Positions 56,956 through 57,077 of a DNA stretch of 57,077 nt are shown in pieces. A program made the translations under genes and the position numbers. The DNA comes from Lysobacterales bacterium. Lineage in GTDB: Bacteria; Pseudomonadota; Gammaproteobacteria; Xanthomonadales; Xanthomonadaceae. Location of the stretch: assembly GCA_017302035.1 (NCBI GenBank), contig JAFLEA010000014.1, positions 1 to 57,077 of the forward strand, given 5' to 3'. Within the stretch, counting starts at the first letter, position 1. Each line of letters begins with the position of its first letter. The notes under the pieces were generated by a model, which saw only the letters and a program-made list of their open reading frames with translations, was not told the DNA's origin and did no database searches.

Positions 56956-57077
56956 TGACCGATCTGAACAGTACCAACGGCACCTTCGTGAACCGCAAGC
57001 GTATCGAAGGCTCCTGCCTGCTGCAGGAAAACGACATCATCCATTTCTTTACGGCGGAGTTTCGCCTCCGCCGGCAC
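56955..57077 (+). CDS. FHA-domain fragment
   Basis: Forty-one codons read 'LTDLNSTNGTFVNRKRIEG' and 'LLQENDIIHFFTAEFRLRRH', the C-terminal half of a forkhead-associated phosphothreonine-binding domain with its conserved S-x-N-G-T-x-V-N. Its N-terminal half is absent to the left, where the opposite-strand ThiF fragment begins, and the frame leaves the window to the right. The 'LQENDIIHF..AEFRL' ending resembles FHA modules of signalling proteins (for example FHA-EAL proteins), which is only a suggestion. Confidence 0.8.
   Translation, partial: MTDLNSTNGTFVNRKRIEGSCLLQENDIIHFFTAEFRLRRH

Noticed and set aside
47881-57077. Integrative element, prophage or genomic island with defined att sites
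   Set aside because: No integrase, transposase, tRNA target, direct repeat or phage gene is present at either end; both ends cut genes, which fits recombination or chimerism better than site-specific integration.

Overview
The window is a high-GC (roughly two-thirds G+C by eye) gammaproteobacterial stretch whose gene order and protein sequences look like the family Xanthomonadaceae (Lysobacter, Luteimonas, Pseudoxanthomonas, Stenotrophomonas type). The main evidence is the pilB-pilA-pilC-pilD-coaE cluster with a cysteine-poor PilD, GTAG-headed REP hairpins of the Stenotrophomonas type, and ordinary housekeeping genes with tight ATGA overlaps. The genus is an inference and I cannot confirm it.

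Layout. 1-2450 holds the Tol envelope-constriction genes (ybgC, tolQ, tolR, tolA, all minus strand); tolA stops early beside an AT-rich 94-nt edge. 2467-9001 is the type IV pilus locus: pilB and pilA on minus, pilC and pilD on plus, with a sigma-54 promoter in front of pilA. 9057-14148 carries coaE, a HigBA toxin-antitoxin pair with an operator palindrome, a DUF192 lipoprotein, a SirB1-type protein, rubredoxin, thiE and hemL. 14255-20211 has a GNAT acetyltransferase, an ArgD-type aminotransferase, a glyoxalase-fold protein, an SDR, a DedA/PAP2 membrane protein and a Lon-N domain protein. 20208-27043 links cell-wall recycling (mpl), adenylate kinase, PPi-dependent phosphofructokinase, an LpxR-type outer-membrane protein and a membrane H+-pyrophosphatase. 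27100-33345 holds queD, rhlE, a phasin, an AraC regulator next to an AhpD-like protein, yggS, a free-methionine-sulfoxide reductase and a TfoX C-terminal protein. 33530-38692 holds a cobalamin riboswitch with btuB, dinB, and the fabA-fabB operon. 38903-47880 holds an M3 peptidase, a cysteine-synthase-fold enzyme, an alpha/beta-hydrolase membrane protein, and the cyanophycin genes (isoaspartyl dipeptidase, cphB, cphA).

The striking event is at about 47880. cphA breaks in its Mur-ligase domain and the sequence passes, without a start codon, into the middle of an unrelated block: a PP-loop ATPase, an acyl-AMP/CoA ligase and a thioester-reductase-like SDR on plus, facing an MMPL/RND transporter, a DUF1302 outer-membrane protein, a LolA-like protein and the C-terminus of a ThiF/E1-like enzyme on minus. 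That block ends abruptly at about 56950, where ThiF meets an FHA-domain fragment on the opposite strand. The block looks like a piece of a lipid or specialised-metabolite synthesis and export locus with a possible sulfur- or ammonia-transfer step. Because both ends cut genes in half, either a recombination or an assembly/amplification chimera must be considered.

The native genes point to an aerobic bacterium with type IV pili that stores carbon (phasin) and nitrogen (cyanophycin) polymers and makes use of pyrophosphate (PPi-PFK plus H+-PPase).
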